Numbered from the stretch's first letter, positions 1 through 8,687 are shown. The stretch is 64,000 bases of DNA from Gammaproteobacteria bacterium (GCA_002684495.1 NYVG01000007.1:139959-203958), one strand, 5' to 3'. Notes: generated from the letters alone by a model not told the origin. Translations and numbers: made by a program.

Positions 1-1
1 A

Positions 2-250
2 CCATCATTCAATGATCAGTTGTTTCGTGCGATCAGCTTGGTGTGCATGATGCCAAAGAGCAAATCTAACGATAAGGTGATCGCTAAGCGCCGCGCTGCA
101 GTGGAAAATTTAGTGTCCACGACAAACTGGAGTGATCGCTTCATTAATGCCGACGAATTTCCGAATGTAGTCGAGGCCAGCAAAGTAAGAACCTTCAGAC
201 TGCCGCCAGTGCCTGCGCTGAATAAAAACCAAACAGAACTGGTAGGTTAG
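2..250 (+). CDS. C-terminal end of an unidentified protein (partial)
   Basis: The reading frame is open from the left edge of the window to a TAG at 248-250, so this is probably the last 82 residues of a gene that begins outside. A TTG at 20 could serve as a start, but nothing resembling a ribosome binding site precedes it. The visible part is basic and polar (KSKSNDK, AKRRAAVENL) and ends in a proline-rich tail (RLPPVPALN). I see no signal peptide, membrane segment or catalytic motif and do not recognise the family. It is followed by about 108 bases without a gene and then by the convergent dioxygenase gene. Confidence 0.4.
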   Translation, partial: PSFNDQLFRAISLVCMMPKSKSNDKVIAKRRAAVENLVSTTNWSDRFINADEFPNVVEASKVRTFRLPPVPALNKNQTELVG

Positions 251-358
251 GCCAACCCAACTTGGTAGCGTTCGCTAAGTATTAGCGGCTCGGCCTGTAA
301 GCCAATTACCTAACTACGCCTTAGGATCATGCAGCCTGTATAAGGTAAGCGAGCGCGG

Positions 359-1246
359 CTAACTATCCCCTTGCTGGTGTTCAAAAATCGACTTATATCG
401 AGTCTTTGACCAATCCGGCGGCATCAGCACCGGCCGGGGGTCGAACTGCGCCCACCGCGCAGGTTCACCGCGAACAATAGTTTCAGCGTACTTCCCGCCT
501 CTGGTTAGATCGGTAATTGGCAATGCATGGGCCGCGGCATAGGCGCACAACAATAACGGCCGCGGTTTTTCACTGTTGTTAGGCGGCGAGCCGTGGACAC
601 AGCGGCAATTGTGAGCAGTAACGCTGCCTGCCGGGCCACCCAAATAAACAGCGGTTTCTATACCCAACCCCGGTACTTCGCTATCTCGTATGTTGCCGGT
701 CCAATTGCCTTGGGTATCGTATAGATCATACAGGGGACCACTATGACTGCCGGGAATAACGCCCATGGGCGCCATAGCCTCCGTAACATCGTCCAGATAT
801 ACCCCAAGAGTGAGCACCTGATAATTCGTATGCGGCCAGAATTGAATATCCTGGTGCCACTTAACCTCTTCGCCGCCACCACCCCACTTAAAGTTCAATT
901 TGGCGTGATGGAATTTAACATCGGGTCCAAGCAGGTCTTCAGCGATGTCTACAAACGGGCCGCTGCTGGCAAAGGCCCAGTACTCGTCGTGATGATCCAC
1001 AGGAGAATTCAGTCGCCGCAGACGCGGATTATCGGCGCTGTGGTCGGGCTCTAAGTCAAAACGCTTGTCTCGGTGCTCGCTGGAATAATCTCGACTGATC
1101 TCCACGAACTCTGCCGTAACTCGGTTAAGGCGTTCTAGCCAATGCTGATCGATCAGCCCTTCCGCGCCAATGAAGCCATCTCGGAAGTACGCCTCACGCT
1201 GGGTTTGAGTCAGTATCTTTGCCGGTCGTCGAAGAATTTCCTGCAT
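359..1246 (-). CDS. phytanoyl-CoA dioxygenase (PhyH) family protein
   Basis: A 295-residue protein of the non-haem Fe(II)/2-oxoglutarate dioxygenase superfamily, PhyH branch. The iron-binding HxD is seen as WHQDIQFW (His131, Asp133). The distal histidine is probably His218 in RCVHGS, followed by the 2-oxoglutarate-binding Arg in EKPRPLL. Such enzymes hydroxylate small molecules or acyl chains, and the substrate cannot be read from sequence. It is the last gene of a minus-strand operon after a Gfo/Idh/MocA oxidoreductase and a TIM-barrel isomerase, so it probably acts on the same sugar- or cyclitol-like compound. ATG at 1246 is preferred, although a GTG lies directly before it. Its product is only distantly similar to the second PhyH-like protein at 59892. 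Confidence 0.85.
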   Translation of the reverse strand: MQEILRRPAKILTQTQREAYFRDGFIGAEGLIDQHWLERLNRVTAEFVEISRDYSSEHRDKRFDLEPDHSADNPRLRRLNSPVDHHDEYWAFASSGPFVDIAEDLLGPDVKFHHAKLNFKWGGGGEEVKWHQDIQFWPHTNYQVLTLGVYLDDVTEAMAPMGVIPGSHSGPLYDLYDTQGNWTGNIRDSEVPGLGIETAVYLGGPAGSVTAHNCRCVHGSPPNNSEKPRPLLLCAYAAAHALPITDLTRGGKYAETIVRGEPARWAQFDPRPVLMPPDWSKTRYKSIFEHQQGDS

Positions 1247-1264
1247 CACTAAACCACCAGAGTT

Positions 1265-2320
1265 TTAGTCCAATCCCAATATCCGTCTGTTCGCCAGCGC
1301 ATCTATACCAGCGGCAGCAAAATCATCAAAGGCCTTGTCGGTCACACGAATGATGTGGTCGCGAATAAATTCAGCCCCCTCTCGAGCACCATCTTCTTGG
1401 TGCTTTAAGCAGCATTCCCATTCCAGCACTGCCCAACCCTCAAAGTCATAGCCAGCAAGCTTAGAAAAGATACCTTTGAAATCAATTTGCCCATCACCTA
1501 GCGAACGAAACCGGCCGGGACGCTGTAGCCAATCCTGGTAGCCGCCATAAACGCCGCTACGACCATTGCCATTAAGCTCAGCATCTTTAACGTGAAACAT
1601 GCGAATACGCTCGTGGTAATGATCGATAAAACTTAGGTAATCCATACCCTGCAGAGCAAAATGACTGGGGTCGTATAAAATGTTGGCGCGCGCATGATCA
1701 CCTACTGCGTCTAAAAAGCGCTCGAACGTTATGCCGTCATGCAGATCTTCGCCGGGATGGATCTCGTAGCAGACATTAACTCCCTGCTCTTCAAAAGCAT
1801 CCAATATCGGCCGCCAGCGCTTGGCTAATTCGCTGAAGCCCTCCTCAACAAGACCCTGGGGGCGCTGAGGCCAGGGATATAAATAAGGCCACAACAATGC
1901 GCCGGAAAAAGTCGCATGCTCGGTGAGCCCAAGATTCCGACTGGCCTTGGCTGCCAACTTTACTTGCTCAATGGCCCATTCCGTACGGGCAGTTGGATTG
2001 CCGCGGAGCGCTGCTGGCGCAAAGCCGTCAAACATCTCGTTGTAAGCTGGGTGCACCGCCACCAATTGACCTTCGAGGTGGGTCGACAACTCGGTGATCT
2101 CAACGCCATGCCCAGCCACACGCTCGTTTAACTCCTCACAGTAGTCCTTACTTTGCGCCGCCAACCCCACATCGATGAATGCAGGATTACCAATGGGCAC
2201 TTGCATGCCGACAAAGCCCAGTCGCGCTGCCCATTGGGCCATCGCATCTATGGTGTTAAACGGTTCATCGTCCGCCATGAATTGGGCTAAAAAAATTGCC
2301 GGTCCCTTTAGAGTTCGCAT
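1265..2320 (-). CDS. sugar phosphate isomerase/epimerase (AP endonuclease 2-type TIM barrel)
   Basis: A 351-residue protein of the xylose isomerase-like TIM-barrel superfamily that includes IolE, IolI and related epimerases. Metal-site signatures are visible: CYEIHPGEDLHDG (Glu and His ligands), LYDPSHF (Asp/His), MFHVKDAE (His/Asp) and a late VLEWECC (Glu). The length is at the upper end for the family. It sits 17 bases downstream of the Gfo/Idh/MocA gene and 18 bases upstream of the PhyH gene, all on the minus strand. This is the usual context for isomerisation or dehydration of an oxidised sugar or inositol derivative. A purine-rich GAAGCGAGAAG precedes the ATG. The exact substrate is unknown. 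Confidence 0.85.
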   Translation of the reverse strand: MRTLKGPAIFLAQFMADDEPFNTIDAMAQWAARLGFVGMQVPIGNPAFIDVGLAAQSKDYCEELNERVAGHGVEITELSTHLEGQLVAVHPAYNEMFDGFAPAALRGNPTARTEWAIEQVKLAAKASRNLGLTEHATFSGALLWPYLYPWPQRPQGLVEEGFSELAKRWRPILDAFEEQGVNVCYEIHPGEDLHDGITFERFLDAVGDHARANILYDPSHFALQGMDYLSFIDHYHERIRMFHVKDAELNGNGRSGVYGGYQDWLQRPGRFRSLGDGQIDFKGIFSKLAGYDFEGWAVLEWECCLKHQEDGAREGAEFIRDHIIRVTDKAFDDFAAAGIDALANRRILGLD

Positions 2321-2337
2321 ATTACTTCTCGCTTCAT

Positions 2338-3465
2338 TTATTCAAACGGCAGCCACTGCCCGCCCGCCTTGGAACTCGCGACTACTTGTTCAATAAAGCG
2401 CATGCCGCGCACCCCATCAACAATTGTTGGAAAGTCTGCCGCCGCGGAGTCGCCCTTTAGCGTCAGGCAAAAATCCTTATAAAGTTGCGCAAAAGCCTCT
2501 AGATAACCCTCTGGGTGCCCTGCTGGTATGCGTGTGGCGGCGATAGAACCTGCAGTTGTGCCCATGCCTCCGGCACGGTGCACAGTGGCCGGCTTGTCGG
2601 CATGACGCACAACGAGTGAATTCGCATCGCCCTGTTGCCATTCCAAACCCGCACGGGTGCCAAAGACCTGCAAGCGCAGGTCATTCTCTTTACCCAAGGC
2701 AATTTGACTGGCGCTGATTACGCCTTTGGCACCGCCATGAAACCGCATTAACACATTGCCATCGTCGTCCAGTTCGCGCCCATCAACAAAGGTCGTCAGG
2801 TCAGCACACACCTGGGCTATGTCTAAGCCGGTGACGTAACTGACAAGATTTTCAGCATGACTGCCGATATCACCAAAACAGCCGGCAACCCCTGCACGCG
2901 TTGGATCGGTACGCCACTGCGCCTGTTTGTTGTCAGCCTCCGATCGCGCCAGCCAACCTTGCAAATACTCACAATTGACCCTGCGGATAGTGCCTAAGGC
3001 ACCACTGAGTACCAGTTCTCGCGCCTCGCGAACCATGGCGTAACCGGTGTAATTATGGGTTAGGCCGAACGTTAGATTGGTGCCTTGAATAAGCTCTTGC
3101 AGGTCCAAGGCCTGCTGCAACGAAAAGGTTACTGGTTTATCGCACATGACATGAAAACCCGACCGCAACGCTGCCTCGGCAACAGGAAAATGCAGGTGAT
3201 TTGGCGTGGCAATCACCACAAAATCCATGCGCTGTGCTGCGGGCAACTGTTGCTCTGCTTGCAACATCGCACTGAATGAGGGGTACGCACGCGACGCTGG
3301 CAAATGATAGATGTCGACCCCAGCATTGCGCGACTGCACAGGATCTGCGGAAAAAGCGCCGCAGACCAACTCCGCTAAGCCATCAAGCTCGGCCGCCATG
3401 CGATGCACCTGACCGATGAACGCACCGGGTCCGCCGCCCACCAAGCCAAACTTAAGTTTCGCCAC
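2338..3465 (-). CDS. Gfo/Idh/MocA family oxidoreductase
   Basis: A 375-residue NAD(P)-dependent dehydrogenase. The N-terminal Rossmann fold opens with [14 protein letters not shown], the glycine-rich dinucleotide loop. The family's Lys motif appears as CDKPVTFSL, and a C-terminal alpha/beta substrate domain follows with [10 protein letters not shown] (the catalytic Asp/His region). Members oxidise or reduce sugars and cyclitols such as myo-inositol or glucose. The GTG start at 3463-3465 is supported by a good AGGAG six bases upstream. It is the promoter-proximal gene of the minus-strand operon and is divergent from the isomerase at 3577. The shared 111-base intergenic region contains a near-palindrome that could be an operator. 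Confidence 0.88.
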   Translation of the reverse strand: MAKLKFGLVGGGPGAFIGQVHRMAAELDGLAELVCGAFSADPVQSRNAGVDIYHLPASRAYPSFSAMLQAEQQLPAAQRMDFVVIATPNHLHFPVAEAALRSGFHVMCDKPVTFSLQQALDLQELIQGTNLTFGLTHNYTGYAMVREARELVLSGALGTIRRVNCEYLQGWLARSEADNKQAQWRTDPTRAGVAGCFGDIGSHAENLVSYVTGLDIAQVCADLTTFVDGRELDDDGNVLMRFHGGAKGVISASQIALGKENDLRLQVFGTRAGLEWQQGDANSLVVRHADKPATVHRAGGMGTTAGSIAATRIPAGHPEGYLEAFAQLYKDFCLTLKGDSAAADFPTIVDGVRGMRFIEQVVASSKAGGQWLPFE

Positions 3466-3534
3466 AAGCGCTCCTTTTGTTAACCATAATCACCTCTCCA
3501 GCACTGCAATTTAACATCGCAACAATCATGATGT

Positions 3535-3549
3535 CCGAGCAATGTTCGG
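3535..3549. promoter_or_regulatory. near-palindromic operator candidate between divergent operons
   Basis: CCGAGC-AAT-GTTCGG forms two 6-base arms around a 3-base centre, with one G/T mismatch-type pair. It lies 27 bases upstream of the ATG at 3577, in the region shared by the two divergent catabolic operons. Position and symmetry suit a dimeric repressor, but no regulator gene is adjacent and no second copy was found. Confidence 0.25.
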
Positions 3550-3576
3550 GTTACGATACTGCCTAGGGAGGAAATT

Positions 3577-4347
3577 ATGACAACCACGATTCCACCAATT
3601 TCTGTGCAGTTGTACAGTGTGCGCGAGGCATCAACCAAAGACTTCGATCAGGTTTTAGACCTTATCGCGAAAATTGGCTTTAAAGGTGTGGAGCCTTTCA
3701 ACTTATTTTTTAAGACCCCTGAGGATTTTAAAAAACGGGTGGACGACCTGGGCATGGAGGTATCGTCTACCCACTTTCCTTGGGTGAATCGCAGCCGCGA
3801 TATCGGCCAAGTGGCGGATATCGTAAATACCCTGGGCTTGTCGCGCGTCCCAGGCGGTTTCGGCCCAGACGATTTCAAAGATATGGACGCGCTAAAACGC
3901 ACCATCGACAACACCCAGAAGCTTGTAGACGCGCTAAAGCCCTATGACAAGACGCTGTTCTTGCACAATCACTACTGGGAATATCAACCCATCGATGGGC
4001 GTCCCGGCTACCACTACCTGCAGGACGCGGTGCCTGAGGTCGAATTCGAGATCGATACCTACTGGGCAGCTAACTTTGGCAACAATGATCCGGCGGCAGA
4101 GCTGTCCAGAGTGCGGGAGCGCACGCCGTTAGCCCACATTAAGGATGGCCCATTGGTTAAAGACCAACCCCATGTCGCCGTAGGTTCCGGCGCGATGGAT
4201 TTCGAATCCATTTTTGCGGCCGTTGATCCAAATGTTTTTGAGTGGGCCGTAGTTGAACTCGACAACTGCGCAACCGACATGTTCACTGCCTTGGCGATGA
4301 GTTATAAATATCTGACCGAAAACAATATGGCGATTGGCAATGTCTAA
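3577..4347 (+). CDS. sugar phosphate isomerase/epimerase (TIM barrel)
   Basis: A 256-residue xylose isomerase-like TIM-barrel protein, shorter than its paralogue at 1265. Metal-site residues are visible in LFLHNHYWEY (His), FEIDTYWA (Asp), AHIKDGP (His/Lys/Asp) and VVELDNC (Glu). It opens with ISVQLYSVR, typical of IolE/YcjR-like epimerases. A strong GGAGG lies 6 bases before the ATG. It leads the plus-strand arm of the divergent cluster, and its stop overlaps the start of the aminotransferase by 8 bases, so the two are probably translationally coupled. It may act on a keto-sugar or keto-cyclitol made by the divergent Gfo/Idh/MocA enzyme. Confidence 0.87.
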   Translation: MTTTIPPISVQLYSVREASTKDFDQVLDLIAKIGFKGVEPFNLFFKTPEDFKKRVDDLGMEVSSTHFPWVNRSRDIGQVADIVNTLGLSRVPGGFGPDDFKDMDALKRTIDNTQKLVDALKPYDKTLFLHNHYWEYQPIDGRPGYHYLQDAVPEVEFEIDTYWAANFGNNDPAAELSRVRERTPLAHIKDGPLVKDQPHVAVGSGAMDFESIFAAVDPNVFEWAVVELDNCATDMFTALAMSYKYLTENNMAIGNV

Positions 4348-5494
4348 AATCCAATACGACTTCGGCAGCGGCCGCTCTGACCCAAGCACCTTCCCTGTTG
4401 CAGGATTACAGGCAGCAGCGACTAAGGTCATTGCCGAGCAGGCCCAAGAACTTACCGAATACCCGGGCAACCTTGGCCATCCGGGCATGCGCAAAGCCAT
4501 GGCTCTGCGGGAGAGCGAGCGCGAAGGGGTTAGCGTAGATCCGGACCACCTGATGCTGACTAACGGGTCAATGCAGGGGGTGACGCTAAGTGCTGAAGCG
4601 CTGCAGGAAAATCATGGCGACACAATTTTAGTGGAAGAGTACAGCTACCCTGGCACTCTGAGCGCATATCGTAACTTGAAACTGGACATGGTCGGCATTC
4701 CACTGGACGAGGGTGGCATGCGGCCGGATAAAGTCGAAGAGCAGCTGGAGCGGTTAAGCAAAGAGAACCGGCTGCCCAAGTTCATCTACACCATAAGCAC
4801 TTATCAAAACCCTACTGGCTTTGTCATGCCGGTCGCGCGACGACGGCAAATTATCGCGCTGGGCCAACGCTACAACGTGCCGATTATCGAGGATAATTGC
4901 TACGCCGACGTTCATTACGACGGGCCTCTGGAACCGGCGTTTTATGCGCTAGACGACGACCCGAATATTATTTACCTGTGTTCGCTGTCTAAGATCTTGG
5001 CGCCCGGACTGCGCCTGGGCTATATCTACGCTAAACCACCGATGTTGGATCGCTTGTTAGCACGCCGCAGCGACGCTGGCAGCAACACCTTAGCAGCGGC
5101 CATTACCGCAGAATTTTATAAGGACGGGATTGCCGCTCACGCGAAGGTTGCAAATCCAGTGCTGCAAGAAAAACGCGATCTCACACTGCAAGGGCTAGAA
5201 GAAGAACTAGGCGATATCTGCGTGTGGTCAGTACCCGTGGGCGGACTGTTTATTTGGGTTCGCCTGCCTGAGGATGTCGACCGCCAGAAGCTTATGGCTA
5301 TGAGCAGAGAGCAAGGCGTTGCGTATCTACCGGGCCAGTCATTCCACTTCCAACGCCGAGACGTACCGTATCTGCGACTGGCTTTCGGCCATTTAACACC
5401 AGATCAGATCAGCACTGGCTTACCCATTTTGGCACGCTGCATTAAAACCTGCCGCGGCAGTAATGAGGGGCGTGATTTCGATTCTTTGTTTTAG
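4340..5494 (+). CDS. PLP-dependent aminotransferase, class I/II fold
   Basis: A 384-residue fold-type I aminotransferase. The PLP-binding Lys is in LCSLSKILAPGLRLGY. The cofactor-contacting Asn and Asp/Tyr occur in STYQNPTG and EDNCYAD, and the substrate-carboxylate Arg in YLRLAFG. The sequence resembles the aminotransferase module of MocR and 2-aminoadipate-type enzymes but lacks an N-terminal helix-turn-helix. The ATG at 4340 lies within the stop of the upstream isomerase, so I prefer it to the TTG at 4334. In this cluster it may transaminate a keto-sugar or an amino-cyclitol. That is inference; an amino acid substrate is equally possible. Confidence 0.87.
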   Translation: MSKIQYDFGSGRSDPSTFPVAGLQAAATKVIAEQAQELTEYPGNLGHPGMRKAMALRESEREGVSVDPDHLMLTNGSMQGVTLSAEALQENHGDTILVEEYSYPGTLSAYRNLKLDMVGIPLDEGGMRPDKVEEQLERLSKENRLPKFIYTISTYQNPTGFVMPVARRRQIIALGQRYNVPIIEDNCYADVHYDGPLEPAFYALDDDPNIIYLCSLSKILAPGLRLGYIYAKPPMLDRLLARRSDAGSNTLAAAITAEFYKDGIAAHAKVANPVLQEKRDLTLQGLEEELGDICVWSVPVGGLFIWVRLPEDVDRQKLMAMSREQGVAYLPGQSFHFQRRDVPYLRLAFGHLTPDQISTGLPILARCIKTCRGSNEGRDFDSLF

Positions 5495-5523
5495 CACCGC
5501 AACAACTACCTAGTGAGGGCAAT

Positions 5524-6000
5524 ATGGCTGAAAAACTCAACCCAGGAGATTCGTTTCCAGAGATCACGCTAGCCACTACCAATGGCGACACTATCCAACT
5601 GCCGGCCAATTTGCAGACACCATATACCGTCGTACTTTTTTACCGCGGACACTGGTGACCCTATTGCCGCCGGTTGCTCGCCGGCTATAACGAACGCCGT
5701 GCTGCGTTTGCTGAACAGGGTGCGACGATCATTGCAGGTACTGTCGATGATTTGGCAAAAACCTCGGAGGTAGCCAAGGGTCTGGAAATCCCTATAGCCT
5801 ACGGCGTCACTCGTGACCAAGGTGATGCACTTGGCGCTTGGTGGGATGAGCGACGGAACTTTATCCAACCGAGCGAATTTGTGCTGTCGCAGAATGGCCG
5901 AGTGATGTTTTCCACCTACAGTAATTCACCCGTAGGTCGCATGGACCCGGCGGAAACGCTGACCCTACTGCAATTTTTGAACGCCCAAAGAGCCAAGTAG
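5524..6000 (+). CDS. peroxiredoxin-like AhpC/TSA selenoprotein with in-frame TGA (Sec45)
   Basis: Read through the TGA at 5656-5658, the frame encodes a 158-residue thioredoxin-fold AhpC/TSA-type protein. It begins MAEKLNPGDSFPEITL, has the beta-strand VVLFYRGHW, then U45-P-Y-C48. In this family the position is normally the peroxidatic Cys of a CPYC motif, so the redox centre here is UxxC. Both sides of the TGA are in frame and match the fold. The downstream half alone, from a start at 5674, would lack the active site. A GTGAGGGC ribosome binding region precedes the ATG. The likely role is thiol-dependent peroxide reduction. It is 29 bases after the aminotransferase and probably in the same transcript. 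A sequencing error or pseudogene is unlikely given the hairpin after the TGA and the second case at 42438. Confidence 0.88.
5669..5685 (+). promoter_or_regulatory. bacterial SECIS-like hairpin of the peroxiredoxin-like gene
   Basis: The bases GCCGG (5669-5673) and CCGGC (5681-5685) pair perfectly. A T-G pair inside them leaves a 5-base apical loop TGCTC with G at its second position. The loop starts 16 bases after the TGA at 5656-5658. Bacterial SECIS elements lie inside the coding region just downstream of UGA, with a short apical stem and a G early in the loop, so placement and shape fit. Part of this pairing also encodes conserved protein sequence, which limits the inference. Confidence 0.6.
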
Positions 6001-6018
6001 AAATACTGAGATAGACGG

Positions 6019-6948
6019 CTAGCTCGCAGATCCAGTCGCCATCCGTAACACCGATGGATAACCCGGCTGGATCTCCATTTTTTCGCCCAGCCCTTTATCC
6101 AACAAAAATCGGTGTGCCAGCGGCAACCGATAATGCGGGCAGTTCACTATCAGATGATGCTCTAAATGGTAGTGCACATGATAGGGCGCAATAAAAGCTC
6201 GCTCCAACCAGTTCGCCTTAGTGGTGCGCGTATTACGTAGACGATCATTATTATCGGGTACGACAGCATGTTCGCCGATATTACGAATGCGTACCACCAG
6301 CCGATACCAAGTCAGGGAAGGCACCAGCCACAGCAGAAAGTACAAATACCAAACTCCCGCCGCGGTAAAACCGGCAAGAAAACCCAGATTGATCATTATA
6401 TTGGGGCCCAACCGGCTCCAGCCATTGGCAAGCCGCGCCGTCCATGTGTCACCAGCAAACGCACTGGAGCACAAGCGTGCATATTGTTTAACGCCGGTTT
6501 GGCTACTGATATCGCGCCACATTTTGCGTCTCAACGAGCGTTTACTTACAGGAAAGGGGGCTGACAACGGTAAGTCCGGGTCATTCTCCTGCTGCGTATT
6601 CACATGATGTTGGACATGATACTTGCGGTAAGCGTCTATGGAGGAATCCGTATGCGGCCGGTTCAACAACCACTGCGCAGCCCAGTCATTTAGTTTGCGA
6701 TTGTTGAACAGGGACACATGGGCGGCGTCATGGGTCAGCACAAACAAGCCGAGTTGCCGTGTGCCTATGATCATAATCCCAAGCAATATGGTCACAGGGT
6801 TGGTCCAGAGACCTACCACCACCCAAGTCGCCACAATTACCGTCCAGCAGTGCGCGATAGACGCCGCGCCGCGCCAGTCAGAGACTTTACGCAGTTGGGC
6901 TATTTCTGTAGCAGAAAAAAAATCGCTGGGACGTTGCAGGTCGCTCAT
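6019..6948 (-). CDS. membrane fatty acid desaturase family protein
   Basis: A 309-residue integral-membrane di-iron desaturase or hydroxylase. The three histidine boxes are complete: HDAAH, HVQHH and HLEHH. Hydrophobic segments flank the first box (WTVIVATWVVVGLW and the following stretch) and occur again in the middle (FLAGFTAAGVWYLYFLLWLV). Such enzymes introduce double bonds or hydroxyls into acyl chains or carotenoids at the cytoplasmic membrane. It is convergent with the peroxiredoxin-like gene, stands alone, and is separated by about 180 bases from the metallo-hydrolase gene transcribed away from it. Acyl substrate and regiospecificity cannot be read from sequence. Confidence 0.88.
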   Translation of the reverse strand: MSDLQRPSDFFSATEIAQLRKVSDWRGAASIAHCWTVIVATWVVVGLWTNPVTILLGIMIIGTRQLGLFVLTHDAAHVSLFNNRKLNDWAAQWLLNRPHTDSSIDAYRKYHVQHHVNTQQENDPDLPLSAPFPVSKRSLRRKMWRDISSQTGVKQYARLCSSAFAGDTWTARLANGWSRLGPNIMINLGFLAGFTAAGVWYLYFLLWLVPSLTWYRLVVRIRNIGEHAVVPDNNDRLRNTRTTKANWLERAFIAPYHVHYHLEHHLIVNCPHYRLPLAHRFLLDKGLGEKMEIQPGYPSVLRMATGSAS

Positions 6949-7129
6949 AGGCCGATTTTACCCCTGATTATTGCTGCCGCAACCCAATTAAACATCCATA
7001 AATTGTGGCCTTCCCAGCCATTTCAGCCACTCCTATCCGGAAGCAACCCTGGGGCAATCCCGTGGCTGCAACATAAGTTCAGCCAACGCAACAAGAATCA
7101 AAGCCGGTGAGACGCTATACTTACTGGAT

Positions 7130-8260
7130 ATGAATTTAAAAAATAATAACGACACACAGCAAATCAGGTACCCCATTGAGCAACAGCCGGCCCCTGGCGA
7201 GACCCTAGAGATCGCATCTGGAGTGCGCTGGCTATCTATGCCGATGCCAGGCTCATTGGGATTCATCAACTTATACCTGCTTCGTGACCACCACGGTTGG
7301 TGGATCGTCGATACGGGCCTGAGTAATGACCAAACAGCACAACTTTGGCAGCGCGTGTTCGCAGATGAGCTAGCGGGCGAGCCGGTGGTCGGCGTGATCT
7401 GCACCCATATGCATCCGGATCATATCGGTCAAGCACGTATGATTACCGAACACTTTCAGTGCCCGCTGTATATGACACGCAGCGAGTACTACCAAGCTCG
7501 TACCTTCGCCAACAACGCCGGCGACAGCCATTCCAGCTGGATCGGCAAACGCTTCTATCAGCGTGCAGGTATGCCCGCGGGTTATCTAGAAGAAATCGGC
7601 AAGATGTCGTCGCAGCGCGCCAGCGAGGGTATGTCTATGCCCATATTGCCTGGTGGCTATGAGCGCTTGGTTGATGGTCAGGTGTTGAGCATTGGCGACA
7701 ACGACTGGCGCGTGGTGGTCGGCTCTGGGCACTCCCCAGAACACGCATGCCTGTACTGCGCCAACCTTAAGGTGCTTATATCCGGCGATCAGATCTTGCC
7801 CATCATCACGTCCAACGTCAGTGTCCATCCATCAGAGCCCAATGCAAATCCGCTGAAGGATTGGATGGAATCCCACGATCACCTGCTGGAAGTGATTCCA
7901 GATGATACATTTGTGCTCCCGGCCCATAACTTACCGTTTTACGGCGTGCGGGCACGGTTACGCGACCTTATCTCGCATCATGACGACCGTATGCTGGCCA
8001 TTGAGGAGGCATGTGCAGAGCCGCAAGTTGCGAAAGATCTGTTGCCGGTATTGTTTAATAGAAAACTCGACCCGCGCCAGACGATGATGGCCTTAGGCGA
8101 AGCGATTGCCCACGTGCACCTGTTGATTCATCGCAATAGACTCGAGCGTATTTCCGGCGAAGACGGCATCGATCGATTTCGAGCGATGGACCCCAGCCTA
8201 GCCAGACGTGCCCATCCAGACGGCCACGAGGCACCGGACGAAGCGCCAACTTACGTATAA
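7130..8260 (+). CDS. MBL-fold metallo-hydrolase
   Basis: A 376-residue protein with the metallo-beta-lactamase fold. The metal motif HxHxDH is CTHMHPDHIG, with later ligands in GSGHSPEH and SGDQIL and a terminal PAHNLPF. The extra C-terminal 100 or so residues, with a helical region rich in His and Arg, resemble the winged-helix tail of LACTB2/glyoxalase II-like hydrolases. These cleave thioesters, phosphodiesters or lactones, and the substrate here is unknown. It has its own upstream region, divergent from the desaturase. The small membrane-protein gene follows after 10 bases. Confidence 0.85.
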   Translation: MNLKNNNDTQQIRYPIEQQPAPGETLEIASGVRWLSMPMPGSLGFINLYLLRDHHGWWIVDTGLSNDQTAQLWQRVFADELAGEPVVGVICTHMHPDHIGQARMITEHFQCPLYMTRSEYYQARTFANNAGDSHSSWIGKRFYQRAGMPAGYLEEIGKMSSQRASEGMSMPILPGGYERLVDGQVLSIGDNDWRVVVGSGHSPEHACLYCANLKVLISGDQILPIITSNVSVHPSEPNANPLKDWMESHDHLLEVIPDDTFVLPAHNLPFYGVRARLRDLISHHDDRMLAIEEACAEPQVAKDLLPVLFNRKLDPRQTMMALGEAIAHVHLLIHRNRLERISGEDGIDRFRAMDPSLARRAHPDGHEAPDEAPTYV

Positions 8261-8270
8261 CTACGGATCT

Positions 8271-8534
8271 ATGAGCCAACCACCGCAACCCGATCTGAGC
8301 CAGCGCATCGCCGGGTTTTCCTTCCGGGTATTGCGTTGGAGTCGGGACAAGCTGCCACCAGGTGTGCGCAGCATCTTGGGCTTGTTGTTTATGGTCGGCG
8401 GGGTCTTTGGGTTTCTACCTATCCTCGGTTTTTGGATGCTGCCACTAGGTGCGGCATTAATCGCACTGGACCTGCCCTTTACGCGCAAGAAAATAGAGAT
8501 CTGGATGGAGGCTCTGAAAAAGAGAGCCGGATAG
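8271..8534 (+). CDS. small membrane protein, unknown function
   Basis: An 87-residue protein starting at ATG 8271, 10 bases after the hydrolase stop. A longer GTG-type start overlapping the hydrolase is unlikely. A basic, amphipathic N-terminus (RVLRWSRDKLPPGVR) is followed by a long hydrophobic hairpin, ILGLLFMVGGVFGFLP and LGFWMLPLGAALIAL, and a basic C-terminal tail (RKKIEIWMEALKKR). This gives two closely spaced membrane segments. It resembles the short PGPGW-type putative transmembrane proteins of Proteobacteria, but the match is by eye. Function unknown. Confidence 0.65.
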   Translation: MSQPPQPDLSQRIAGFSFRVLRWSRDKLPPGVRSILGLLFMVGGVFGFLPILGFWMLPLGAALIALDLPFTRKKIEIWMEALKKRAG

Positions 8535-8687
8535 CGCGGTTGTTGGTCATATATCTCAGCCGTCTCCATCGCTTGCAACAACAGTTGTGGCCGCATCAAG
8601 CCTCGGCCGCTTGCCTTCCCCCAAGCAAACCGGCAAAGTTTTAGCGTGACTGGCGGCAATCAAGCCCACTGTATAAGGGGAGAAGAT

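Noticed and set aside
5656-5658. TGA as a true stop or a sequencing error
   Set aside because: Family sequence continues in frame on both sides, the codon falls at the redox Cys, a SECIS-like hairpin follows, and a second independent gene shows the same pattern.
5569-5868. A 99-residue reading frame on the minus strand across the peroxiredoxin-like gene
   Set aside because: It is antisense to the selenoprotein frame and has no recognisable family. The forward frame read through TGA explains the region.
8646-8687. GTG start at 8646 for the amidase
   Set aside because: ATG 8688 has the better ribosome binding site and gives the normal N-terminus.
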